A DNA stretch of 28,077 nt from positions 1 to 28,077 of the forward strand of contig CAZEYA010000034.1 in assembly GCA_964516515.1 (NCBI GenBank), written 5' to 3'. Under the pieces are notes generated by a model, which made no database searches, was not told the origin of the DNA, and saw only the letters and a program-made list of their open reading frames with translations. Below, in pieces: positions 15,678-23,727 of this stretch (position 1 is its first letter; each line of letters opens with the position of its first letter). Position numbers and translations under genes: made by a program. Source of the DNA: JANNOG01 sp964516515. Its GTDB lineage: Bacteria; Actinomycetota; Actinomycetes; Actinomycetales; JBBAYJ01.

Positions 15678-16618
15678 ACGACCAGACGAACCAACCCGGT
15701 CAGCAGGACCGACCTGGTACCGACCAGACCTCGGCGCCAGGCCCGCCCCCGCCGGCGCGCCGTCCCGGCTACAGCTTCGCGGGGCAGCTGCTCTCCGACA
15801 TCACCGATCGCCCGCTGGACCCCGGATACCGGCAACGGAGGGCCCTTGGGCAGACGAGGGGGCGACGCAACGTCCCGCTGAGCCTCGCTGTCGTCCTGTT
15901 CGTCGCGCTGTGTGGCCTGGCGGTCGGTGCCGGAGCGCAGCAGCTGCAGAACGCCAGGGCACAGAGCACGGCACGTGACCTGCTCGAATCGGAGATCCAC
16001 CGGCGCACAGAGTTGGCCGACGCAGCCGCCGCGAGCAACGCCGAGCAGCGGGCACGGATCGAGCAGCTGCAGGCGGAGCTGTTGGCGTCCGACACCAGTG
16101 GGCTAGGCGAACGAGTGGCGCGACTCGGACTGGCCGCAGGTGCGACCCCCGTGACGGGCCGGGGGGTCACGGTCATCCTGGACGACGCGCCTGACGCCGA
16201 CGAGCCCTTCGGCGATCCGCAAGCACAGGATCAGAAGCGGGTGCTGGACGTCGACCTGGCCCAGGTGGTCAACGGGCTGTGGACCGGGGGCGCGGAGGCG
16301 ATCGCGGTCAACGGCCAGCGACTGACGTCCACCAGCGCCATCCGCGGGGCCGGTTCGGCGATCCTGGTCAACCAGCGACCCCTTGCCAGGCCCTATGTGG
16401 TGGAGGCCATCGGCGACCCAGCCAACATGAGGACCGAATTGACGCAAGGCGAGAGCAGTAGGTTCATCGGCATGCTGCCGCAGAACTACGGTATCCGGGT
16501 GGAGGTGGACGACGCCGCGGAGCTGCGCCTGCCGGGCAGCTCCACGTCGGGGCTGAACCACGCGCGGCCCTACCGTAGTGCGCCCACCGAGGCAGCGCCC
16601 AGCGGGCCCGCCGAATGA
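15674..16618 (+). CDS. DUF881 membrane protein (first of two)
   Basis: The 314-residue protein resembles Mycobacterium Rv1823. A disordered Pro/Gln-rich cytoplasmic tail (1–65) is followed by one transmembrane segment (about 68–88, LSLAVVLFVALCGLAVGAGA), a coiled coil (about 92–135, with IEQLQAELLA) and the extracellular DUF881 domain (about 150–285, GRGVTVILDDAP, DLAQVVNGLWTGGAEAIAVN, YVVEAIGDP). The family often lies beside cell-division or envelope genes, but its biochemical role is not established. The ATG at 15674 overlaps the pgsA stop; the stop overlaps the small basic protein gene by ATGA. Confidence 0.9.
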   Translation: MNDQTNQPGQQDRPGTDQTSAPGPPPPARRPGYSFAGQLLSDITDRPLDPGYRQRRALGQTRGRRNVPLSLAVVLFVALCGLAVGAGAQQLQNARAQSTARDLLESEIHRRTELADAAAASNAEQRARIEQLQAELLASDTSGLGERVARLGLAAGATPVTGRGVTVILDDAPDADEPFGDPQAQDQKRVLDVDLAQVVNGLWTGGAEAIAVNGQRLTSTSAIRGAGSAILVNQRPLARPYVVEAIGDPANMRTELTQGESSRFIGMLPQNYGIRVEVDDAAELRLPGSSTSGLNHARPYRSAPTEAAPSGPAE

Positions 16619-16947
16619 TCGCCGTCATCGGGCTCATCCTGGGCATCGTCGCCGGGCTTGTGCTGCAGCCGACGGTTCCGACCGAGCTGCAGCCCTACCT
16701 GCCCATCGCCGTGGTCGCCGCTCTCGACGCACTGTTCGGCGGATTCCGGGCCCTGCTCGAGGGCATCTTCGACGACCGGGTCTTCGCCGTCTCACTGGTC
16801 TTCAACGTGCTGGTCGCTGCATTCGTCGTGTTCCTCGGCGACCAGCTGGGAGTCGGTGCGCAGCTGTCCACGGGTGTCGTCGTGGTCCTCGGGATCCGGA
16901 TCTTCGCCAACGCCGCGGCCATCCGCAGGCAGCTGCTGGGGGCATGA
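16615..16947 (+). CDS. sbp: Small basic membrane protein, DUF1290 / Sbp family
   Basis: A 110-residue, highly hydrophobic protein with three predicted transmembrane segments (about 2–20, 27–45 and 57–77) and a C-terminal amphipathic helix (VLGIRIFANAAAIRRQLLG). The sequence GLILGIVAGLVLQPTVP followed by LDALFGGFRALLEG is characteristic of the family called small basic protein in Bacillus, where it lies in the division cluster. Here, as in Mycobacterium (Rv1824), it is sandwiched between two DUF881 genes with ATGA overlaps on both sides, suggesting a stable membrane complex with them. Function is unknown. Confidence 0.92.
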   Translation: MIAVIGLILGIVAGLVLQPTVPTELQPYLPIAVVAALDALFGGFRALLEGIFDDRVFAVSLVFNVLVAAFVVFLGDQLGVGAQLSTGVVVVLGIRIFANAAAIRRQLLGA

Positions 16948-17726
16948 TCAGCGAGCCCGCGCCCACGGGGGGTGTCACGCGCCCGACTGGCCCGACAGCG
17001 TCATGGGGTCGGCTGCGCTCGGCCGTCACGGCCCGCCCCGACCGCGCCCAGGTGCTGCTCGCCGCGTTGTTGTTCGGACTGGGTTTCGCTGTCGTCACGC
17101 AGGTGCAGCAGGCCTCCGACCTGTCCGGACTGCGGCAGTCGGACCTGGTTCGGGTGCTCGACGACGTCAGCCAGCGGCGCGTGCGGCTTGAGGGGGAGCG
17201 CGCGGACCTCGAGGACACGCTGCAGGGGCTGACCTCAGCGAGCGGGCGGGAGGCCGAGGCGCGCGCGGTGGCCGACGCCCAGCGTGACACCTACTCGATC
17301 CTCGCCGGCACCTCGCCGGCGGTCGGGCCTGGCGTCCGGATGACGGTCATCGACCCCGACAACCAGGTGCGGGCCAGCATCCTGCTGGACGCCATCCAGG
17401 AACTGCGCGACGCCGGTGCGGAGGCGATCCAGGTCGCCGACGTCCGCGTGGTGGCCAGCACCACGTTCGTCCAGGTCGGCAACGACGTGCAGGTGGGCGG
17501 AGAGATCGTCCGCGCCCCGTTCGAGATCCTCGCCATCGGTGATTCCTCGACGATCGACACCGCGCTGCGGATCCCGGGTGGCGTCTACGAGAGCATCACC
17601 CGGCGGCCCACCTCCGGCACTGCTGCAGAACTGTCGATCGTCACCGATGACGAGGTGCTCATCGACGCCGTCCTCCCGCTGGAGGAGCCCGGCTTCCTCG
17701 CTCCGGACGACCAGGCCGGACCATGA
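16944..17726 (+). CDS. DUF881 membrane protein (second of two)
   Basis: A 260-residue paralogue of the upstream DUF881 protein, equivalent to Rv1825. It has a short cytoplasmic tail, one transmembrane segment (about 37–54, QVLLAALLFGLGFAVVTQ), a coiled-coil region (about 60–110, SQRRVRLEGERADLEDTLQG) and the DUF881 domain (about 125–235, GPGVRMTVIDPD, LLDAIQELRDAGAEAIQVAD, APFEILAIGD). The ATG at 16944 overlaps the sbp stop. In Mycobacterium gcvH follows this gene; here garA follows directly after 49 bases. Confidence 0.9.
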   Translation: MISEPAPTGGVTRPTGPTASWGRLRSAVTARPDRAQVLLAALLFGLGFAVVTQVQQASDLSGLRQSDLVRVLDDVSQRRVRLEGERADLEDTLQGLTSASGREAEARAVADAQRDTYSILAGTSPAVGPGVRMTVIDPDNQVRASILLDAIQELRDAGAEAIQVADVRVVASTTFVQVGNDVQVGGEIVRAPFEILAIGDSSTIDTALRIPGGVYESITRRPTSGTAAELSIVTDDEVLIDAVLPLEEPGFLAPDDQAGP

Positions 17727-17748
17727 CCTGGCCACCCCCCGATCCCGA

Positions 17749-17754
17749 TACCCT
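17749..17754 (+). promoter_or_regulatory. -10 element before garA
   Basis: TACCCT ends seven bases before an ATG at 17762, the same geometry as the leaderless promoters elsewhere in the window. That ATG opens a five-codon frame whose stop overlaps the garA start; the transcript would also carry AAGGAGG for garA. Confidence 0.5.
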
Positions 17755-17775
17755 GCTGGCAATGAAGGAGGACGG

Positions 17776-18291
17776 ATGAGCGATACGTCAGGCGGTTCCC
17801 GGCCGCGTGGCACAGCGGCCATCCCTGCCGCAGGTCAGGGGGTCGACACCGGCATCACGTACAGCCAGGTGGCCGATTCCGACCAGATAGGTGGGATGAC
17901 GCCGGACGACCACCGGGCGGTCGACGCGTTGCCGGTCGGGTCGGCGTTGCTGATCGTGCAGCGGGGCCCCAACGCGGGGGCCCGGTTCCTGCTCGACGCC
18001 GACCGGACAACGGCGGGCCGGGCGGCCGACAGCGACATATTCCTCGACGACGTCACGGTGTCGCGTCGCCACGCCGAGTTCAGCCGGATCGGCGCTGGTT
18101 TCCGGGTGGTCGACATCGGCAGCCTCAACGGCACCTACGTCAACCGGCAACGGATCGAGTCGGCCGTGCTGAGCGTCGGCGACGAGGTGCAGATCGGGAA
18201 GTACCGGCTCGTATACCACCCGTCTCGCCACGTCCCGGTCGCCACCGAGGAGGCGTCACCGTTCGATCCTCCCGGGGCGACCGGGTCGTAG
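17776..18291 (+). CDS. garA: FHA-domain protein, GarA/OdhI-like
   Basis: GarA (Mycobacterium) and OdhI (Corynebacterium) inhibit 2-oxoglutarate dehydrogenase and regulate glutamate metabolism, and are switched off by Ser/Thr kinase phosphorylation of an N-terminal ETTS/ETTV motif. This 171-residue product has a canonical FHA domain (about 55–150): Gly81-Arg82, Ser96–His99 in VSRRHAEF, and Asn118–Thr120 in GSLNGTYVN. The stretch RGPNAGARFLLD and SDIFLDDVTVSRRHAEF closely match GarA. However the N-terminal 50 residues lack ETTS/ETTV; the nearest potential targets lie in VDTGITYSQ (Thr25, Thr28, Tyr29, Ser30). AAGGAGG ends four bases before the ATG at 17776. The FtsR-like gene follows after two bases. 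Confidence 0.9.
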   Translation: MSDTSGGSRPRGTAAIPAAGQGVDTGITYSQVADSDQIGGMTPDDHRAVDALPVGSALLIVQRGPNAGARFLLDADRTTAGRAADSDIFLDDVTVSRRHAEFSRIGAGFRVVDIGSLNGTYVNRQRIESAVLSVGDEVQIGKYRLVYHPSRHVPVATEEASPFDPPGATGS

Positions 18292-18293
18292 GG

Positions 18294-18998
18294 GTGGCGC
18301 GCCAAAGCCTGCGGGGCTCCGCCGCGGAATCACCAGAGCCGGTCTCGATACGAGAGGCCTTGCGCTCGGGTGCCGCCGTCACGATCGGCGACGTCATCAC
18401 CCTGCTTCAGCCCGAGTTCCCGGACATCACGGTCTCCAAGATCAGATTCTTGGAGGACCAGGGACTGCTGGTACCGGATCGGACGCCCGCCGGGTACCGC
18501 AAGTTCGCCGCCGACCACATCGACCGGCTGCGCAGCATCTTGTCGTTGCAGCGCGACCACTTCCTGCCACTACGGGTGATCCGCGACCTGCTCAGCTCTC
18601 GAGACAGCCCGCGCGAGCTGCGGATCGTCGACAGTGATCCCCGCACGGCTGCGGAGGGCGACCGGGACCGGCACTGGTTGCGCGCCCAGAGCGGGGCCGA
18701 TGAGGTACTGCTGGCGGAGCTGGAGGAGCACGGCCTGCTCGGTGAGCCGTCGTCCGATGGCTACGACGCCGACGACGTCGAGGCCGTCCGTGCCGCGGTC
18801 CACTTGGGCAGTGTCGGGTTGCGAGCCCGGCATCTGCGATTCTTTCGGGTCGCAGCAGATCGGGAGGCCGCCCTGGTCGACCAGGCCGTGGCGGCGATGC
18901 CCGGCGGCGCGGCGTCGGCCGACGAGGTCCGTCGCGAGCTCGCGGCCTCCCTGCTCCGGTTGCATGCGGCGCTCGTGGCCCGTCGGATCGCGCGCTGA
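18294..18998 (+). CDS. ftsR: MerR-family regulator, FtsR-like (Rv1828 type)
   Basis: A 234-residue DNA-binding protein. The MerR winged helix-turn-helix spans about 27–100 (TIGDVITLLQPEFPDITVSK, FLEDQGLLVPDRTPAGYRKF); the rest is helical and probably handles dimerisation. Its sequence and its place directly after garA match Rv1828 and Corynebacterium Cg1631 (FtsR), reported to control ftsZ expression. By homology it may link the division machinery to this locus; no target was identified in the window. The GTG start is two bases after the garA stop and has no ribosome site of its own beyond the GTAGGGG overlap region, so coupling is likely. Confidence 0.85.
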   Translation: MARQSLRGSAAESPEPVSIREALRSGAAVTIGDVITLLQPEFPDITVSKIRFLEDQGLLVPDRTPAGYRKFAADHIDRLRSILSLQRDHFLPLRVIRDLLSSRDSPRELRIVDSDPRTAAEGDRDRHWLRAQSGADEVLLAELEEHGLLGEPSSDGYDADDVEAVRAAVHLGSVGLRARHLRFFRVAADREAALVDQAVAAMPGGAASADEVRRELAASLLRLHAALVARRIAR

Positions 18999-19046
18999 TC
19001 CCGTCGGGTTCGCCGGACGCCGCTGGGCGCCACCGCGACCGGGGGG

Positions 19047-19052
19047 TACCGT
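19047..19052 (+). promoter_or_regulatory. -10 element, leaderless start of the DUF151 gene
   Basis: TACCGT ends six bases before the ATG at 19059 in the 60-base gap after ftsR. No Shine-Dalgarno sequence is present between them. Confidence 0.55.
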
Positions 19053-19058
19053 TGCGTC

Positions 19059-19556
19059 ATGCGAGAACTCGACGTCGTCGGGATCCGCGTGGAGACCCCA
19101 AGCAGCAACCCGATCGTGTTGCTCCGCGAGCGCGACGGCGACCGGTACCTGCCGATCTGGATCGGCGCCGCCGAAGCCAGCGCGATCGCGTTCGCGCAAC
19201 AGGGGGTCGTACCACCGCGGCCCCAGACACATGACCTGCTCCGCGACGTCATCGTGGCCCTCGGGCGGCGCCTGGAGCAGGTGCGGATCACCGAGTTCCG
19301 CGACAGCATCTACTACGCCGAATTGGTCTTCGACCAGGGGCTGACCGTCGGGTCCCGGACGTCGGACGCGGTAGCCCTCGCCTTGCGGGTGGGGTGCCCG
19401 ATCGTCAGCGCGGACAGCGTCCTCGACGATGTCGGGGTCGTGGTGGCCGATGCCGAGGAGGGGGAGGTCGAGCGGTTCCGGGAGTTCCTTGACTCGATCT
19501 CACCGGAGGATTTCGAGAAGGAAGGCGGTCCCGGCCAGGCACCGACCGCCACCTAG
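19059..19556 (+). CDS. DUF151 / bifunctional nuclease (BFN) domain protein
   Basis: A 165-residue single-domain protein of the DUF151 family. Signatures are MRELDVVGIRVE, NPIVLLRERDGDRYLPIWIGAAEA, RPQTHDLLRDVIVALG and the block SRTSDAVALALRVGCPI. Plant homologues were described as bifunctional nucleases, and the mycobacterial counterpart is Rv1829; the bacterial role is not settled. It sits between the two MerR regulators exactly as in Mycobacterium. Its own leaderless-type promoter suggests it can be expressed apart from garA–ftsR. The acidic C-terminal tail (EDFEKEGGPG) is typical. Confidence 0.9.
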   Translation: MRELDVVGIRVETPSSNPIVLLRERDGDRYLPIWIGAAEASAIAFAQQGVVPPRPQTHDLLRDVIVALGRRLEQVRITEFRDSIYYAELVFDQGLTVGSRTSDAVALALRVGCPIVSADSVLDDVGVVVADAEEGEVERFREFLDSISPEDFEKEGGPGQAPTAT

Positions 19557-19590
19557 GACGCGACACGGGACACGAAGCCTCTAGTGGTGG

Positions 19591-19619
19591 TTGACCCTTG
19601 GTGGACGCATCCCTACCGT
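19591..19619 (+). promoter_or_regulatory. Promoter of the second merR gene (and probably pyc)
   Basis: TTGACC at 19591–19596 and TACCGT at 19614–19619 are exactly 17 bases apart, the closest match to a consensus housekeeping promoter in the window. Transcription should start near 19626, giving a leader of about 35 bases with AGGAG at 19651–19655. Confidence 0.7.
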
Positions 19620-19662
19620 CGTGATTGCCGGTGATGCTCACCGGCGCGAGAGGAGTCCCGCT

Positions 19663-20274
19663 GTGGCAGGAAGAGAAACCGATGGCGCACCGGCGGTGCC
19701 GGGCTCGGCCTCGGTGGTACCTACCGTGGACACGGCCGCTCGCGCCCAGGGGATGCTCTTCGACGACGACCTGCCGGTGCTGGATGCCGGGATCGGCTAC
19801 CGCGGCCCCGTGGCAGCCCGGGCCGCGGGCATCACCTACCGGCAGCTGGACTACTGGGCTCGCACCGGGCTTGCCGAGCCGGGCGTGCGCGGCGCGACCG
19901 GGTCGGGCACGCAGCGGCTCTACGGGTTCCGCGACATCCTCACCCTCAAGATCGTCAAGCGGCTGCTCGATACCGGTGTGTCGCTGCAGCAGATCCGCGC
20001 GGCCGTGGACGTGCTGCGCCGCCGCGGCGTCGACGACCTGGCCAATATCACGCTGATCAGCGACGGCGCCAGCGTCTACGAGTGCACGTCGACCGAGGAG
20101 GTCATCGACCTGGTCCAGGGCGGTCAGGGAGTGTTCGGCATCGCGGTCGGCAAGGTGTGGCGCGAGGTCGAGGGCAGCCTGTCCCAGTTGCCGAGCGAAC
20201 GGGAGGGCGTGGAGCCCGACGCCCTGCCAGGGGACGAGCTCGCGGAACGACGGGCCCGGCGCACGGCCGTGTGA
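19663..20274 (+). CDS. MerR-family regulator (Rv1830 type)
   Basis: A 203-residue regulator whose winged helix-turn-helix spans about 47–115 (GYRGPVAARAAGITYRQLDY, TQRLYGFRDILTLKIVKRLL, SLQQIRAAVDVLR). The C-terminal part (SDGASVYECTSTEEVIDLV, GQGVFGIAVGKVWREVEGSL) is typical of the Rv1830 family, known in Mycobacterium to affect growth. The GTG at 19663 is preferred because AGGAG precedes it by seven bases and the promoter's start point lies upstream; in-frame codons further 5' overlap the promoter. Pyruvate carboxylase follows after two bases, so this regulator may control, or be co-controlled with, anaplerosis. Confidence 0.88.
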   Translation: MAGRETDGAPAVPGSASVVPTVDTAARAQGMLFDDDLPVLDAGIGYRGPVAARAAGITYRQLDYWARTGLAEPGVRGATGSGTQRLYGFRDILTLKIVKRLLDTGVSLQQIRAAVDVLRRRGVDDLANITLISDGASVYECTSTEEVIDLVQGGQGVFGIAVGKVWREVEGSLSQLPSEREGVEPDALPGDELAERRARRTAV

Positions 20275-20276
20275 CC

Positions 20277-23200
20277 ATGCTCGCCATGTTCGACAAGGTC
20301 CTCGTGGCCAATCGCGGTGAGATCGCCGTCCGGGCCTTTCGGGCCTCCTACGAACTCGGTGCCCGCACCGTGGCGGTCTTCCCGTGGGAGGACCGCAACG
20401 CGGTACACCGGATCAAGGCCGACGAGGCGTACCTGATCGGGCGCCGCGGTCACCCCGTCCAGGCCTACCTGGACATCGACGAGGTCATCCGCGTGGCTCG
20501 ACTGAGCGGCGCCGACGCGGTCTACCCCGGCTACGGCTTCGGCTCGGAGAACCCGGATCTGGCCCGCGCCTGCGCCGCAGCCGGCATCGCGTTCATCGGG
20601 CCGCCCGCCGAAGTCCTCGACCTCACCGGTGACAAGGTGGCCGCCATCGGTGCGGCCCGGGCAGCGGGCATCCCGGTGCTGGAGTCCACGCCGCCCAGCG
20701 ACTCGGCGGCGGCCGTGGTGACGGCGGCGGCCGAGCTCGGGTACCCGCTGTTCGTCAAGGCGGTCGCCGGGGGCGGCGGCCGGGGGATGCGGCGGGTGGA
20801 CATCGCCGATGACCTGGTGGCTGCCGTCGACGCCGCCATGCGCGAGGCCGAGACGGCCTTCGGTGACGCCCGGCTGTATGCCGAACGCGCGGTCGCCTCG
20901 CCGCGGCACATCGAGGTGCAGGTGCTGGCGGACGCGACCACTGTGCTGCACCTGCACGAGCGGGACTGCTCGATCCAGCGCCGCCACCAGAAGGTGATCG
21001 AGGTGGCCCCGGCGCCCAACCTGTCAGAGTCGGTGCGACAGGCGCTGCACGCCGATGCGGTGCGCTTCGCCTACGCCATCGGGTACCGCAACGCGGGCAC
21101 CGTGGAGTTCCTCGTCGCGACGCAGGGCCCGCGACGCGGCGAGCACGTCTTCATCGAGATGAACCCGCGGATCCAGGTCGAGCACACCATCACCGAGGAG
21201 ATCACCGACATCGACCTGGTCACCTCCCAGCTGCGGATCGCGGCCGGGGCGACGCTGGCGGACCTGGGGCTGCGCCAGGAGGCGATCCGCGTCAACGGTG
21301 CCGCGCTGCAGTGCCGGATCACCACCGAGGACCCCAGCAACGGCTTCCGGCCCGACGTGGGCCGGATCAGCACCTACCGCAGCCCCGGTGGCGCCGGCAT
21401 CCGGCTCGACGGCGGCACCGCCTACGCCGGGGCGGAGATCAGTCCGCACTTCGACTCGTTGCTGACCAAGCTGGTCACACGTGGGGCCGACCTGGCGACG
21501 GCGGTGGCGCGAGCGCGACGGGCACTGGCGGAGTTCCGGGTGCGCGGTGTCGCCACCAATATCGGTTTCCTGCAGGCGGTCCTGGACGACCCCGAGTTCC
21601 GGGCCGGTCATTTCACGACGTCCTTCATCGCCGACCGGCCCCGCCTGGTCGCTCCCCGCGAGGGTGGTGACCGCGGGACCAGGCTGCTCAGCTGGCTCGC
21701 CGACGTGACCGTTAACCAGCCGAACGGCGCGGCGCCGCTGACCCTGGCGCCGGTGCTCAAGCTGCCGCCCACGGACCTGTTGCGCCCCCCGCCGGCGGGC
21801 TCGCGGCAGCGGTTGGCAGAGCTGGGCCCGGTCGGCTTCGCCGCCGAGCTACGAGCGGCTCGGCGTCCAGCCGTTACCGACACCACATTCCGTGACGCCC
21901 ATCAGTCGTTGCTCGCCACCCGGGTGCGCACCCGCGACCTGCTGCTCGCCGCGCCCCACGTCGCCCGGACGCTGCCGCAGCTGCTGAGCCTGGAGTGCTG
22001 GGGTGGAGCGACCTACGACGTGGCACTGCGCTTCCTCGGTGAGGACCCGTGGGAGCGGCTGGCCAAGCTCCGCGACGCCGTTCCCAACATCTGCCTGCAG
22101 ATGCTGCTGCGGGGACGCAACACCGTCGGCTACACGCCCTACCCGACGCGCGTGACCGAGGCCTTCGTCGAGGAGGCGGCGGCGACCGGCATCGACATCT
22201 TCCGGATCTTCGACGCCCTCAACGACGTGTCGCAGATGCAGCCGGCGATCGACGCGGTGCGAGCCACCGGTACCGCCATCGCCGAGGTGGGGCTGTGCTA
22301 CACCGGCAACCTGGCCGATCCCGCCGAGGACCTGTACACGCTCGACTACTACCTCGAGCTGGCCGAGCGGATCGTCGCCGGCGGTGCCCACATCCTGGCC
22401 ATCAAGGACATGGCCGGGCTGCTACGGCCCGCCGCCGCCCACCGGCTGGTGACGGCGTTGCGGGATCGCTTCGACCTGCCCGTCCACCTGCACACCCATG
22501 ACACCTCGGGCGGCCAGAGCGCCACCCTGCTGGCCGCCATCGCCGCCGGGGTCGACGCCGTCGACACCGCCGTGGCCTCGATGGCGGGCACCACCAGTCA
22601 GCCGGCGATGTCGGCGCTGATCGCAGCATGTGCCCACACGCCGGACGACACGGGGCTGTCGCTGCGGGCGGCGCAGGACCTGGAGCCGTACTGGGAGGCG
22701 GTCCGCCAGGTGTACCGGCCGTTCGAGTCCGGCATGCCGGGGCCGTCGGGCAGGGTCTACGACCACGAGATCCCCGGTGGGCAGCTGTCCAACCTGCGGC
22801 AGCAGGCCATCGCCCTCGGCCTGGCCGAGCGGTTCGAGCAGATCGAGTTCATGTATGCGGCCGCCGACCGGATCCTCGGCCGCCTGGTCAAGGTCACGCC
22901 CACCTCGAAGGTGGTGGGCGATCTGGCGTTGCACCTGGTCGCCGCGGGCGCCGATCCCGACGCCTTCGCCGCCGACCCGTCGGCCTTCGACCTCCCGGAC
23001 TCGGTGATCGGGTTCCTGTCGGGTGAGCTGGGTACCCCTCCCGGCGGCTGGCCCGAGCCGTTCCGCACCAAGGCCCTGGCAGGCCGTCGCCCCCCACCGA
23101 TGGCACCGACGCTGACCGAGGAGCAGCTGGCGGGGCTCGCGCCGGACGCGGCCGGACCGCGACGCCGCCGGCTGCTCAACCACCTGCTGTTCCCGGGCCC

Positions 23201-23687
23201 GACCGCCGACTACGAGAAGGTGGTCGAGACCTACGGCGATGTCTCGGTGCTGGACACCCTCGACTATCTCTACGGTCTGCGGCCCGGAGTGGAGCACGAG
23301 ATCACCCTCGGGCCGGGCGTGTACCTCTTCGCATCTCTGGAGGCTGTCGGCGAACCCGACCCGCGGGGGATGCGCCGGGTGATGGCCACGCTGAACGGGC
23401 AGCTGCGGCCGCTGGCGATCCGCGACCGATCCATCGAGGTGGACGTCAAGACCGCCGAGCGCGCTGATCCCGGGGATGCCCGGCACGTCGCGGCACCCTT
23501 CGCCGGCGTGGTGACGCTCCGGGTCGCCGAGGGCGACGAGGTGAGCCCTGGCGACACCGTGGCCACGGTCGAGGCGATGAAGATGGAGGCGGGGGTCACC
23601 GCCGGCCGGGGCGGCCGGGTGACCCGCAGCGCCATCTCCCGGGTGCAGCCGGTCGAGGGCGGGGACCTGCTGCTGGTCATCGAGTGA
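20277..23687 (+). CDS. pyc: Pyruvate carboxylase
   Basis: Biotin enzyme that carboxylates pyruvate to oxaloacetate with ATP and bicarbonate, refilling the TCA cycle. The 1136-residue single chain has the biotin carboxylase domain (about 1–450; VLVANRGEIAVRAF, YPGYGFGSEN, VKAVAGGGGRGMR, FIEMNPRIQVEHT), the carboxyltransferase domain (about 530–810; VTDTTFRDAHQSLLATRVR, LHTHDTSGG), the tetramerisation/linker region, and the biotinyl domain with Lys1102 in EAMKMEA. All key blocks are present and length is normal. The ATG at 20277 is used; ATG at 20286 (MFDKVLVANRG) is an alternative and closer to the family's usual start. No ribosome site precedes it; coupling to the merR gene is likely. Confidence 0.96.
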   Translation: MLAMFDKVLVANRGEIAVRAFRASYELGARTVAVFPWEDRNAVHRIKADEAYLIGRRGHPVQAYLDIDEVIRVARLSGADAVYPGYGFGSENPDLARACAAAGIAFIGPPAEVLDLTGDKVAAIGAARAAGIPVLESTPPSDSAAAVVTAAAELGYPLFVKAVAGGGGRGMRRVDIADDLVAAVDAAMREAETAFGDARLYAERAVASPRHIEVQVLADATTVLHLHERDCSIQRRHQKVIEVAPAPNLSESVRQALHADAVRFAYAIGYRNAGTVEFLVATQGPRRGEHVFIEMNPRIQVEHTITEEITDIDLVTSQLRIAAGATLADLGLRQEAIRVNGAALQCRITTEDPSNGFRPDVGRISTYRSPGGAGIRLDGGTAYAGAEISPHFDSLLTKLVTRGADLATAVARARRALAEFRVRGVATNIGFLQAVLDDPEFRAGHFTTSFIADRPRLVAPREGGDRGTRLLSWLADVTVNQPNGAAPLTLAPVLKLPPTDLLRPPPAGSRQRLAELGPVGFAAELRAARRPAVTDTTFRDAHQSLLATRVRTRDLLLAAPHVARTLPQLLSLECWGGATYDVALRFLGEDPWERLAKLRDAVPNICLQMLLRGRNTVGYTPYPTRVTEAFVEEAAATGIDIFRIFDALNDVSQMQPAIDAVRATGTAIAEVGLCYTGNLADPAEDLYTLDYYLELAERIVAGGAHILAIKDMAGLLRPAAAHRLVTALRDRFDLPVHLHTHDTSGGQSATLLAAIAAGVDAVDTAVASMAGTTSQPAMSALIAACAHTPDDTGLSLRAAQDLEPYWEAVRQVYRPFESGMPGPSGRVYDHEIPGGQLSNLRQQAIALGLAERFEQIEFMYAAADRILGRLVKVTPTSKVVGDLALHLVAAGADPDAFAADPSAFDLPDSVIGFLSGELGTPPGGWPEPFRTKALAGRRPPPMAPTLTEEQLAGLAPDAAGPRRRRLLNHLLFPGPTADYEKVVETYGDVSVLDTLDYLYGLRPGVEHEITLGPGVYLFASLEAVGEPDPRGMRRVMATLNGQLRPLAIRDRSIEVDVKTAERADPGDARHVAAPFAGVVTLRVAEGDEVSPGDTVATVEAMKMEAGVTAGRGGRVTRSAISRVQPVEGGDLLLVIE

Positions 23688-23706
23688 GTTTGACGGGCCA
23701 GCGGTC

Positions 23707-23726
23707 CCGGGCGGAACGTCTGCCGG
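23707..23726. terminator. Possible bidirectional terminator between pyc and the VWA gene
   Basis: In the 40-base gap between two convergent genes, CCGGGCGGA and TCTGCCGG can form an imperfect stem with one bulge. There is no T-tract, so any role in termination is tentative. Confidence 0.25.
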
Positions 23727-23727
23727 A

